Positions 8,709 to 18,585 of a stretch of 22,306 nucleotides of DNA are shown piece after piece. The translations under genes were made by a program, and so were the position numbers. Position 1 is the first letter of the stretch. Each line of letters opens with the position of its first letter. The stretch covers positions 1-22,306 of the forward strand of contig LWCA01000597.1 in assembly GCA_001642005.1 (NCBI GenBank), read 5' to 3'. Origin of the DNA: Intoshia linei. Taxonomy: Eukaryota; Orthonectida; Rhopaluridae. Under the pieces are notes generated by a model, which saw only the letters and a program-made list of their open reading frames with translations, made no database searches and had not been told where the DNA came from.

Positions 8709-9202
8709 AAATAATATCAAATTAGAATACTATTATGTATTATACTACAAATGTTTATTAATTAGATCATTTATTATTATTAGTGAACGTAAACATCATT
8801 TTATCAAAATCAAGTGAAAATTTACTGAATAACGAATAATTTTTACGTGCGTTAAATTTAATCTAGGTAACGATTTAACTTAGTTCGATTGTAGTTTCCG
8901 GAACCGAACGTAGCAAGCTCCCCGCCACTCCAAAAATGAAAAATTTGAAAACGAAATGTAATGTCATAATCCTATCCTCCTTTCTAAGACTCTTGAGTTG
9001 ACATTCTAAATTTTATACTCAAATTATGATATTTAAGAATTTTTTAATGCTTATTTAGTGAATTAAAGCCTCCATTTTAAAAAAAATTCGTCGAAATCTC
9101 TCAGTTCGTTCGTTATATGTGGTAACCGTTTTGAAATGGTATGATAACATTACAGATGATATGATACAGATACCAATAATATCTGTTTTGACATACTACA
9201 AT
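8709..9202. other. intergenic with dispersed repeat, copy c
   Basis: Contains 'accgaacgtagcaagctccc' (about 8902) and following sequence to about 9120 that resembles copies near 1346 and 4264. No coding exon is visible. Confidence 0.45.
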
Positions 9203-9580
9203 TAGTGTTGCCAATTTATCGAAATATTTTTATTGATAAAGATATCGATTTGATATACTTTTGACACTGTTTGTAATCTAATAATTTATTATGCTCTGGT
9301 TTGAAAGAAACTAAAGCATTGAAAACCTCTGGCGAAACATAAGTTCTTTGTTTAGTTATATCATGTCCAGTTATTGAGAACACTCTCTCAGTCTTACAAC
9401 TGGTTGGTTTAATTGTAACCAGTGCAATATAAATTTTATCAAGAGTACAGTGGAGATTATTTATAGTGACACAGTTTTATTATGTGTATTATAATTACGG
9501 TTTTTTTATTTCGATTAAAATGAATCGATAAATTTATCGAAACTCTTTTATCGATTGTCAACATTAATTAATAACACTAA
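9203..9580 (-). mobile_element. short hAT element carrying a transposase tail
   Basis: The left end reads TAGTGTTGCCAATTTATCG (from about 9203). The right side reads 'tatcgattgtcaacatta' (to about 9566), which inverted gives TAATGTTGACAATCGATA. These are imperfect terminal repeats. A further AACACTA at 9573-9579 could instead be the true end. I could not assign a matching 8-bp duplication. The interior encodes the hATC tail on the minus strand. Confidence 0.55.
9216..9476 (-). pseudogene. hAT transposase C-terminal fragment
   Basis: An open minus-strand frame of 86 codons with no obvious start. It contains KPTSCKTERVFSITGHDITK followed by 'QRTYVSPEVFNALVSFKPE'. This is the hATC dimerisation block (family pattern ATSxxSERVFSxAGxxxxxxRxxLxPxxxxxLxFL). 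The frame is open to a TAA inside the terminal repeat. The RNase H-like catalytic core and BED finger are missing, so it is a remnant of an internally deleted element. Confidence 0.8.
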
Positions 9581-10148
9581 TAATTAGGTTATAATCGGTT
9601 TAACATAAGCAAAGGTAGAATCGGGTGGGTTGTAATTTCCATTTTGTGTAATTGCATCAATCTAGTACTGATGTGTTCTCAACAGGTCGTGGAGAGCCAG
9701 AAGTAGGCCAGGCCAAATGGAAATTAGAAACCCTATAAAAAAATTAAAAATATGGGACCTCTATACATTGTACATTGCTAATCGACAATTCATTATCAAA
9801 GCATTGATTATCGAAATTTTGGTATACTTAAGACAACCTTATCTATGAATAAATTTATAAAGTAGGCCCCTCATGATTATACGCCCAGGACATATGACCC
9901 TATTCCTCTCTACGATCCTGGTTCTCAATACAGGTAATTTATACATTGAATTTATTCAAACGACCAAGTAATGCGACGATATATTCTCATGATACATTTC
10001 GACGTGAGTGATTTGTTTTTAAATATATTGCCAATTTTTTGAAATGATTTATTTATGAAAAATTAAAGAAATGTATATAAATTTTTATTTGAAAATTTTA
10101 AGTTGTAATTATATTAAAATCAAAAAGCTTAAAAAATATTTGGCATAA
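9580..10148. other. intergenic downstream of hunchback
   Basis: Contains a hAT-like end at 9668 (CTGATGTGTTCTCAACAGG, with 'gtcgtggagagcc') lacking a partner. The stretch at 9840-9930 ('gtaggcccctcatg', 'gaccctattcctctctacg') may be another piece of the dispersed repeat. An AATAAA lies on the minus strand at 10084-10089. Confidence 0.5.
10084..10089 (-). promoter_or_regulatory. poly(A) signal candidate for hunchback
   Basis: AATAAA on the minus strand, about 60 nt past the hunchback stop. Confidence 0.45.
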
Positions 10149-12997
10149 TTATGTAATCTCATTGTGTAATGTTGCATTTGGTTTATATTTTTTATTTAGA
10201 AATGGAGAATCGTTTTCATTGTACATTTTTCTTTTAGATAAATGGCTTGATATGTTAAATTTACTATCTAAATGAGATAGTTTTCGAGTTGATTGACAAG
10301 TGTGTGAAATTATCATATTAAAGGTATTATATTGATCATTGCATTTGCTGCACGTAATTTTAAGCAGATTGAGTGGATTTTTAATCAAGTCAAATTGATT
10401 GTCATCAGTAATAACATTAACTGACGAATGATTCACATTACGCTCATCACATTTTATTCTGCTTATTTCACTTGAAGAAAGAGTTGAACTAAGTGTTTTA
10501 TAGGATAAATCTAGAGCTTCTTCTTTGACTTCATCTATTATGGAATTGGAATTTTGGCTATTAATTCTTAAATGTGACATATTCAATCTGTTGATCATCG
10601 TGTTCCACTGAATATTATTTTCCAAGTTTTTTAGATAAACATTTTTTTGTATAACAGCATTTTCTATATACGCCTCTAATACAGAGAACTTGGTAATTTT
10701 GTTTTTAGTTGATCTTTTTTTAATTGGCCACGATTTGATACAATTTGTTCCTTCTGATCGTAAAATAATTATATTTCCATCGTCTCCAATAAAAAAATTT
10801 GGTCGATGTTTGCACATTAATCCTTTCGACTAAATTGAAAATATTTATATTAAAATTAATTTTAAAGTTACCCCACAAGTAGGACATGTTTCAGAACTAA
10901 AATGTGATTTCAAATGAGATTTTAACATTGATTTATTCACACAATCATATGTGCAGGATGGGCATTTGAACGGTTTCATATGGAAATGGTTTCTAGTATG
11001 GTATTCAAGATGATGTTTATGTTCAGTTAGAAAAGGACAGATTGCGCAAAATATAATCTTTTCCTTTTCCATGTGAATCACAGAATGGTGCCACATGTCG
11101 ATCTAAAATTTTAAATTAGTTTTTATTTTTTTAATGAATATAGTAAAAATTACCTTTGTTGAAAATTTGCTTTTACAAATTCGGCACTGAAAAATTTTAC
11201 TTTTTGATGCTTGACGATTTTTATTTGTCCATGTTTCATATTCGGTTTCACCCAATTCTGTAATTATTATGGATCTGATAGATTCCATAACATCACATGT
11301 TTGATGATTAAAATATTGACGAAACAATTTCTTGTCCATTAGAAGCCATTCACTTTTAGTGAAATATTTACGATCTAAATTTTAATTATTTCTAAATATT
11401 CCAATATATCATTTAAAAAAGGCCATCGCAGAATTGGTAAATAATACAAATAACCTTAATTATATCTCTGGAGATCAACAGAATGTCCATTTCTTAAACC
11501 ATGAATATACTAGTTAAGTCTACTTTTTTAAACACGTATCTACCAGCTAGTAAATATACGATTCCTCGGATAAACCAATGAAAAAATTGTCTTGTCTGTA
11601 ACTATTCACAATATCACTTTAAAAGTTGATAATTCCTTGCCTAAGGTTGTTGTCGAGGTGTGGTATTCAGTGACAAAAAATTAAAATATGAATATTAGGT
11701 GAACTGGTGCATTATAATTATATAGAATTGGTAGGATTTTTTTATTTCTATACAAAATTTAAGTTTGTTTTGGTTTAATCTATTCATTCGGTAGTACATG
11801 CATCCTAAGTTAGGACTCCTAACATTACGTAAAAATAAATTTTGAATTGTAAAAATAAGTTGACACAAATAACACGTATGTACTGTATGAATTTAACAAA
11901 TTTATTTGTGATCTCGTGGGTTATAATTTGATAATTTGATATACATTTAAAATTTATGTTTCGATATTATTTATTTATATAATGTAATATAAAATTTTAA
12001 TAAGATATATTTTAGTACTTATTAATCGCCAAATGAAATGGGCATGTAGTGCAGTAATTCCTAATTGAAATATTGTACGGCGCCCCATTTCAAAATATTT
12101 ATTTTTTTGGACATCAAAGAACGCATGAAATATAAAACATTTATGAAAAAATTAAAGCTTTTTTTTTTTCAAAAAAATATTGGAAAGGGGGATTTTATTA
12201 CGTTTTCGATTAGGAAGTTGTTGCTCATAGATTTTGTAAAGTCAAATTTTTCAAAACAATATTGAAAAAAGAGGATATTTCCTTGAATTGAAAGATTGTT
12301 GCTAAAATTGGATTTTTATTTTAGGGTTGGAATAAGAGGTGTTTCTGATTATATTTCATAGAATTGTGTTTTTCTAAAAAATATTGGAAAAAGAGGATTT
12401 TACAAAAATATATCGGTAAAAGTCGATTTTCTTCTGAGGGTTTAAATATGTATTTTATTTTAAATTTTATTAATGGTGAGATAAAAGTGAGATTTTGAAA
12501 TAATAATGTACCGGTCATATAGGTTTTGGGATACATTGCCAACATTTGGAAAATCTGTAATAAATATTTAAAATTCTCCTATAAAAATAAACAAAAGGTG
12601 ATAAAATTTTTTTATATTTTATTTAAATCACAGGAATGTAGTTTTGGATCCAGGGATCCCATCTGGAACCACTGCTGTAGTGCTATTTGAATAAATTGCA
12701 TCTCAATAGAACAAAAATACCCAGTATACATTAAAAATATAAATATGGCATTTTTTCATAAAATAATGTTATTACATGACTTAATATATACATTTACCTT
12801 TTATAACAGAATATTTTTGAAAATAATTGATCCATTTCGATCGAGGAATAAAATAATTTTCGTGATATGTTGGGTGCTTTTGAGTAATTAAATTTTGCGA
12901 GGTATTCCATTTAACAGGAAAAGAACACTGCTTTTGTATTGGTACATTCATATGTAAAGGAATAGGCGTGTGTAGAATTGAATCTTCAAGGTAGGAT
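10149..12997 (-). CDS. hb: Hunchback-like C2H2 zinc-finger transcription factor
   Basis: Four minus-strand exons are visible: 12997-12798, 11374-11154, 11102-10872 and 10829-10149, about 443 codons; introns are 1423, 51 and 42 nt. Splice phases agree. Hunchback is a nuclear gap-gene and neural temporal regulator. Three fingers are intact: [20 protein letters not shown] (spans a junction), [18 protein letters not shown] and [19 protein letters not shown]. The '[13 protein letters not shown]' and '[10 protein letters not shown]' blocks are diagnostic of Hunchback. The fourth finger keeps only CPTC and then jumps to '[18 protein letters not shown]'. A basic stretch ([13 protein letters not shown]) and an ALDLS motif (10517-10503) resembling CtBP-binding PxDLS follow. 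The C-terminal finger pair is reduced to [19 protein letters not shown]. The first exon shown is open to about 13018 and has an ATG at 12951. Whether translation starts there or in an exon further upstream is unclear. Confidence 0.85.
11375..12797 (-). other. long hunchback intron
   Basis: Donor AAAG|GTAAATG at 12798/12797; acceptor AATTTAG at 11376-11375. Exon phase 1 on both sides. It contains the 623-bp hAT element at 12052-12674. The rest is A+T-rich with no further exon that I can support. Confidence 0.65.
12052..12674. mobile_element. 623-bp hAT-type element in the hunchback intron
   Basis: It begins CAGTAATTCC and ends GGAACCACTG, which inverted is CAGTGGTTCC. The flanks are atgtagtg (12044-12051) and ctgtagtg (12675-12682), a 7/8 target duplication. 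The interior carries a degenerate motif 'aaaaatattggaaaaagagg' at least three times (about 12173, 12258 and 12377). Short open frames inside are chance; no transposase motif is seen. A fragment with the same interior motif lies at about 15385-15460. Confidence 0.8.
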
Positions 12998-14633
12998 CTA
13001 ATTTTAAATTGAATGATTTAAATATCAATTTTACTTAATCATTTATTTTTATTAAAATTTAACAGTTGAATCTTTTTGAAAATATTATATGTATATTAAC
13101 CAGCGTACAAACATTTAATATTAAAAAAAATGTAATTTAAAATTATTTGTAAAGTAAATAGACATAATAAATTATTTTATTTTTTCTATTTGGCTTTACA
13201 GAATACACCTTAACATGCACACTTTTGCATGTTTACATTTATATAATTTTCACAGCCTTTAAAGTATTTATTATTGAAATGTGGTTCATGTTGTAATTAT
13301 AAACTTTACATTAGTAACTTATAAATTTTAAAAAATTGATATGTTAATTTTTATGGTAATATTCTTATACGCGTATTTACATACATATATTAAAAAATAT
13401 TTATGTTAAATTTTAAATATTTTTTAAAATAAATTCAATAATTTGAAATTAAAATTGGTGCATTACATGATTCCCAACGTTAAAGTAATATTGTTCATTT
13501 AGATATTAATATTACCATTTCAATCGTATCAAAGGTATGTTTAATTATGCAAATTATATTGAAAATTAAATACCACGATAATTAATTTATAAAATGTACT
13601 TTTAAGACAATCACGCAATATGCAATAACAAATAAAATTAGTACTGGGGTATAAATATTTCTTAATTTTAGATTACATATTCATATCGGAATGAATCTCC
13701 AGCTAAAGAAATTGTCAAGTGGGATCGTTAAAAAGGGTAATGGAATGCATTAATGCAACATTAATATAAATTTAATTTCATTTTACAATATACATATTTT
13801 CTAGTTAATTTTTTAGAGGTAAATAAACATTGGCAAATAAATTGTGCAACACAATTATAGTGATATTACTATCGTAAATGTAAAATTATGCAAATACGAA
13901 ATGATAGCGTTAATATAACCATTATGGTTAAATTATGTGAATTTTGTGTTATATCAATCGCAGCATCACTTATCTTTTGGGTTTAAAATTGTTGGGTTAT
14001 AATTTTTATACTAAAACATTCGTATTCTAATTAATCCAACTTTTACAGAAGTACCAATTTTAACTTTAAAAAGGCACACATTTATAATGATTAATAAATA
14101 GAATTGATATCACTTCATTTACATTTCATCATGTAGATTTTTCATAAGATTTATTTTTTTCAATTAAAATTCATAAATCCGTAGAGTTTATGAGAGTAGA
14201 GAGAATTTTATGAAATTAGATTTTATCCCTAAAATTGTCTAATTGATAATAAATAATAAATAAAATTATATACATAAACGTCAAGATGTATTCACTTTGT
14301 ATTTATTTGTTTAATTTTTTAATGACTCATGTTGTGAAAAATTATCGCCAACATAATTAAACAAAATTATACAAAAAGAGAAAATTTTTTCTTATATATA
14401 TTTCTTTATTGGAAATGTGTAAACGTTCAATGCACATTTTTTTGATATTGTAGGATCAATATTTACATTTTCAATTTTTATTTTAATCAAAATATTTGTA
14501 AAATATTGGTTAATAATATATTAAAAATTATTTTTCACCAGAGAATGCGTAGATTTCTGGGGTAAAATTTTGTATTTATATCAACTGGAAGAAGCTCTAT
14601 CAAAATAATCTCTTTTTTTTGATTTTCGGACCG
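12998..14633. other. mostly non-coding DNA upstream of the visible hunchback exons
   Basis: Very A+T-rich. The hunchback promoter or an upstream exon may be here, but none could be identified. The only coding-like signal is a pair of short plus-strand segments at 13503-13731, listed separately. Confidence 0.5.
13503..13731 (+). CDS. possible two-exon 3' end of an unknown gene
   Basis: A 32-nt segment (13503-13534) sits between TTCATTTAG and the strong donor AAAG|GTATGT. A 137-nt intron then ends at TTAATTTTAG, and an exon at 13672-13731 reads ITYSYRNESPAKEIVKWDR followed by a stop. The splice phases are compatible. No further upstream exon was found and the protein is not recognised, so this may be chance or a relic. 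Confidence 0.2.
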
Positions 14634-15175
14634 GTAATTATTTCATATTTTTTGTTTTAATAAAATATTTCAGAAAAAAAATATATGAAAACTAAAATGC
14701 TTTTTTGACCATGAAGGTGTCACTTATTCAGATTGAAATTTTTTGTGTGTCTTAACAGGATACAACTGTACTATCCGTAATTTTTTTAAAATTTTAGGGC
14801 TCTTTTCATTTCAAAAAAATGGTCATGTGTGGTTTTGATCGTGAAAATTATTTTTTTTTCGGGTTTCCATTTATGGTGCTGTTTATGATTTTACCAACTA
14901 TCCCAGAATTTATGTTTAAAAAAAATTTAGGACATGTTTCATTTTTAAAACAAATGGTAATTTGGGGTTTTGACTATGAAGATATGCGATTAACAACAAT
15001 GTTAATGATTTTATAACGCGTCCCAGAATTTAAGTTTTATTAAATTTTTGAGCTGATTTATGTTTCAAATAAAAGAGGAAATTGAGTTTTTTACTCTGAA
15101 GTACTCAAATTTTGAAATTGAAAAATAGATAAAAACACGTCCAGGGAAAAACTATATTAGAAATTGTGGTTTTAA
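14634..15175 (+). repeat. dispersed repeat with internal tandem units, copy 1
   Basis: It shares with copies 2 and 3 the line 'actaaaatgcttttttgacc'. The unit 'ggttttgac-atgaag' then recurs at about 14701, 14826, 14961 and 15084, a spacing of 120-137 bp. It ends with 'cgtccagggaaaaactata', similar to the ends of the other copies. The short plus-strand open frame at 14819-15016 spans two of these units and is not taken as a gene. Confidence 0.7.
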
Positions 15176-15462
15176 ATGCTACCACTGTCAATGTTTTTAA
15201 TAAATGGTTACACACAGACATTCATTTTTATATAAGTAAAACATAAGTTAGTTTTTCACAGTAGTAAGGCTTACTAATTATAGAGAAAATTTGAGTAATC
15301 TGGTCATTAATAATAATGAATTGCATCAAATGTTCGTACTATTGATTTTAGTTGACTATTGATCTGGTCGCATTACATTATTTGAATTAAGAGTTGTTTC
15401 TCGTAGGGTTTGGTAAAATCCAAATATTCCAAAAAATAGCGGAAAAGGATTTTTCCATTAAG
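15176..15462. other. non-coding, fragment of the intron hAT interior
   Basis: The stretch from about 15385 to 15460 ('ttgtttctcgtagggtttgg', 'aaaaaatagcggaaaagga') resembles the interior of the hAT element at 12052-12674. No gene is visible. Confidence 0.45.
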
Positions 15463-15682
15463 TTAACCTTTTCACTGTCCAGTACAATTTTATGTACTAT
15501 CACTAAGTCTGGATTTTATGTAAATAAATAAAAATAATTGAAACTTGTATAATTTCAAATTACCAATGTGAAAATAAAAGAATGAAGTGTTTCAAAATTA
15601 TGATGTGTATATCAGAATACACAGAAGTGTGATGAGAAATTGATGTGTATAGTATAGAATACACGGATAGTGAAAGTGTTAG
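15463..15682. mobile_element. piggyBac-like MITE (TTAA flanked)
   Basis: A 220-bp element. It starts at TTAA (15463-15466) with CCTTTTCACTGTCC and ends GGATAGTGAAAGTG with TTAG (15679-15682), a one-base variant of TTAA. Inverted, the right end reads CACTTTCACTATCC. A unit 'gatgtgtata...agaatacac', itself an imperfect hairpin, is duplicated in tandem near the right end, as in the truncated copy at 8625-8708. It has no coding capacity. Confidence 0.75.
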
Positions 15683-15771
15683 TAAAATTTGAATAACACC
15701 TTGCTTATAAGTGATTCTGCCTAAAATTGGCAAAGTAAATTTACCTATTTGTATTATTAATTTTATTGTAA

Positions 15772-15930
15772 ATAATTAAATTGGTAAACTTAATAAATAA
15801 AGAAGAAAAGGTTGATTATAATTTACTAAAATGTGCTATGGCACCCTATGATTCAATGCGAGACCCTAATGAATTTTTTTATATTGATCAGTTGGAATAC
15901 AAGTCTCACGTAGCTAAATTCGACATTTAA
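15772..15930 (+). CDS. short open frame of coding character, unknown
   Basis: A frame open from 15772 to the TAA at 15928-15930 reads '...LVNLINKEEKVDYNLLKCA' and then 'MAPYDSMRDPNEFFYIDQLE'. It ends YKSHVAKFDI. The residue mix is more protein-like than the A+T-rich surroundings would give by chance. The first ATG in frame is at 15838, leaving only 30 residues. No clear acceptor is visible upstream, so it is either a relic exon or the end of an unrecognised gene. I do not recognise the family. Confidence 0.3.
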   Translation: MIKLVNLINKEEKVDYNLLKCAMAPYDSMRDPNEFFYIDQLEYKSHVAKFDI

Positions 15931-16601
15931 CGATCAAACAGTTATATCTAAAAGTGGTATGTATTTTATAAACTCTTCGATTATAATTGTATCTAACAGT
16001 TGCTATTTAATGAACATCAGTATCACAAAAAGCCTATGAAAATAATATAAAACTATAAAAATAGATATTGGTTCTAACTATCATAATTTATAACAATTAA
16101 CAAATAAAGGAAAATAAGCCATATATAAAGATTCGTTGTTATTAAATAGCTATAACAATTTAATTAATTTTAACTTTAATTTTATTTTAATAGTTTATGA
16201 GAAATATAACCAAACAGTATAATTTTTTATTCGATTAATGTAAAATAATAATCTCTGCGTGTATAAAAAGTAAAATAATGTCTTACATGAAATTATATGT
16301 AAACAATGTTCACTGAACAGGTTTATTATTGGAATAGAATTCACGATTTAATCTGAATTAAAATGTCAAAAAAGTTAAAATATTAATTTTGTTAATGGTT
16401 AAGAAGTCGCGGTTATTTGTATTTGTATATAAAAATATAGAAACACACCAAAATGTTAAACTTCACCAATCGCACTATAATTAATAATTAACTTTACTTA
16501 AACATTTTTAAACCATCGAATGGAATTTATATACAAATAAACTTTTTTAAATAATATCTTTAATCATTATTACTAATTATTTTACATATTATATTATTTA
16601 T
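15931..16601. other. non-coding, nothing recognised
   Basis: A+T-rich sequence with stops in all six frames, and no repeat or regulatory signal that I can support. Confidence 0.5.
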
Positions 16602-17104
16602 AGTTAATTATTTCACATTTTTTGTTTTAATAAAATATTTCGAAAAAAAATATGAATACTAAAATGCTTTTTTGACCGTGAAGTCGTCACTTGTTCGGAT
16701 TCAAATTTTCTGTGTGTGTTAACAGAATACAAATACAATAATAACATAACAGATACAAATGTACAACCTGTACATTTTTTGAAATTATAGGGCTGTTTTC
16801 ATTAAAAAAAGGAGGGTAATTTGGGGCTTTGGCCATGAAGATATTTTTTTAAATTTAAATTTATGATAATGATCCCAATCAGCGTAAATATTTTTTAAAA
16901 TTCTTCAACTCATTTGATTTTTAAAAAGAGGGACAAATGGGGTTTTTGACCCGTAAGATGTGATTTTGGGAAATTGAAATTTATCTTATTATACGTACCG
17001 GAAATAACTGTAATTGAAATGTGGACTTTATAAAATTTTAAGACTGGTAGTTATTTCAATAATGTGGAACACAAACAAAAATAGCGTAGCATATTATATA
17101 AGGT
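16602..17104 (+). repeat. dispersed repeat with internal tandem units, copy 2
   Basis: Same orientation as copy 1, about 2 kb away. 'actaaaatgcttttttgacc' is at about 16659. The unit recurs at about 16823 ('ggggctttggccatgaag') and 16938 ('ggggtttttgacccgtaag'). It ends with 'taattgaaatgtggacttta' and 'gcgtagcatattatataag', shared nearly base for base with copy 3. Confidence 0.75.
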
Positions 17105-17511
17105 ATATAGTATAATGTAGTATATTTATTTTGGACAAGTTAATTTTACATAGATATATCTTAAAACCTGTACGTTAATACAAATGTAATGACTTTACGA
17201 GCTTTTTACTAATATTAATGGATATTTCAATGTAAAAATTTCCGAAGCCAAACTATCGAAATATATCAAAAATATACAAAATATATAGGGCCCTCCTTGT
17301 AGGACCCACGGCTCTAACCATGACTAACATTTTTTAAGTTTGTGTTAAAGTAAATGAGTATTAACAATTATACCTTATTCCTTTATTGTACATTAGAATT
17401 AAATTAATTGTACATTAGTTATAAAATTAAAAAATAAATGATTTAAATTTATATAAAAAATAAGACAATTTTTGTATAAATAAGAGTTAATAATTTAAAA
17501 TATATATTAAA
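17105..17511. other. 3' flank of MSH2
   Basis: Non-coding. It contains an AATAAA on the minus strand at 17382-17387, about 125 nt beyond the MSH2 stop. A GC-richer patch at 17286-17325 ('agggccctccttgtagga') is unexplained. Confidence 0.5.
17382..17387 (-). promoter_or_regulatory. poly(A) signal candidate for MSH2
   Basis: The first canonical AATAAA on the minus strand after the MSH2 stop codon at 17512-17514. Confidence 0.4.
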
Positions 17512-18026
17512 TTATTTGGTGCATACAGACTTGATAAATGTTTGAATAAATTTGTTATTTTTTAAAGTGTTTTTTAAGTTTTCCAGCTTGTCCATTTGAT
17601 TTTCATTACCATTGTATTGTTTAACTTCAATTAAAGCATTTTTTAGTGAGGCTAATCCATTCTAAACAAAAATGAATTATTTATAATTTGTAATAAAAAT
17701 AATTGCAATACTTTACATACAATTATATAATATACAGTTATAAATTTTAAAAAAACCTTTTTAACAGATTTATTCATTGTTGTAGGCAAATAATGAAAAC
17801 TAGTGAGTTTTTTATTAGCCATCTAAAAAATATAATAAATTTATTTAAAAAAAGATCAAAACCTCTATAACGTTATCAGGAAATTTTACTAATTTTGCCA
17901 CATTAATCCCAAAACTATCACTTGAAACACCCTCTTTTAATTTATATAATAAAGTAAATTGATCATTTGCAGTAATGGCATTCATGTAATAATTTTTAAT
18001 TTCAGGGATTTCTTGATGCATACACC
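17512..18026 (-). CDS. MSH2: DNA mismatch-repair protein MSH2, C-terminal exons
   Basis: Three minus-strand exons, 18026-17863, 17822-17757 and 17661-17512, give 125 C-terminal residues; introns are 40 and 95 nt. Junctions are GT-AG and in phase. The first exon reads QEIPEIKNYYMNAITANDQF, then 'TLLYKLKEGVSSDSFGINVA' and 'KLVKFPDNVIE'. This corresponds to the MSH2 segment [20 protein letters not shown] with FPKHVIE, and the 'GVxxxSFGI' form favours MSH2 over MSH6. The remainder, 'MANKKLTSFHYLP...' and a Lys-rich helix ending FIQTFIKSVCTK, fits the C-terminal helical tail. MSH2 pairs with MSH6 or MSH3 to recognise mismatches and hydrolyse ATP. The exons are free of lesions. However, the acceptor needs an upstream exon ending in phase 1 that encodes the Walker A/B ATPase core, and none is visible up to the window end. 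The gene is either split by a very long intron or 5'-truncated. Confidence 0.8.
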
Positions 18027-18561
18027 CTAAAAATATCCTTTAATGTTATAATAATAAATATTATATTAATAGTTTTTTCAATTATACTATCTATAAATTA
18101 CAACTTTTAGAAGATGCTCTAGGAGCGTTCAACCGGTCGTAGCGATCATGGTATGGGTTACATTTTAAATTTTATTCTTATGTAAATATAAAACTAGAAA
18201 CAAACAACACATAATTTAATCATTAATTAATACCTATATAAAATTTAACCATAGTGATATGTAATATAATGATTAATTAGCCTGATGAAGTTACAATTAT
18301 TCTATTGTAATTTTAACGAAATTAAAGTAAAATGGCCGAGTTTACCACCTCTAATAAAATTAAAAACAAGTTATGATTTTATTGTATTATTACTTACGAT
18401 GTACATTGTACGTCCTAATTCGTCAGTTCAATCATTAACCATTTTTGGTCAAGCAGAGTTTTAACAATTTTTTTAATTGATACGGGTAATAGTTACACCC
18501 AATTTAAATTATTATGGAGTACCATTTTTTTTATGTTTAGGGGTATAAACTGTGAAGTATG
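18027..18561. other. region upstream of the MSH2 exons, no intact exon
   Basis: At 18398-18475 on the minus strand, a stretch reads (across frames) DELGR before a strong donor ATC|GTAAGT. It resembles the MSH2 Walker B line but with stops and missing residues. The rest is non-coding. A short plus-strand frame (MAEFTTSNKIKNKL, 18333-18377) is too small to support. Confidence 0.4.
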
Positions 18562-18574
18562 TTGGGAACCGCTG
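18562..18574 (+). mobile_element. hAT-type solo right end
   Basis: TTGGGAACCGCTG, the inverted form of CAGCGGTTCCCAA. The left partner was not found. Confidence 0.45.
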
Positions 18575-18585
18575 TTCTATACATA

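Noticed and set aside
12065-12545. Two open frames of 66 and 74 codons
   Set aside because: Both lie inside the non-autonomous hAT element and have no transposase or protein-like pattern.
14819-15016. Open frame of 65 codons
   Set aside because: Follows the tandem repeat units of the dispersed family; the frame is not kept in the other two copies.
18398-18475. DELGR stretch as a working MSH2 exon
   Set aside because: Needs frame changes, has stops, lacks the residues that should follow, and its donor phase does not fit the next exon. Kept only as a possible relic.
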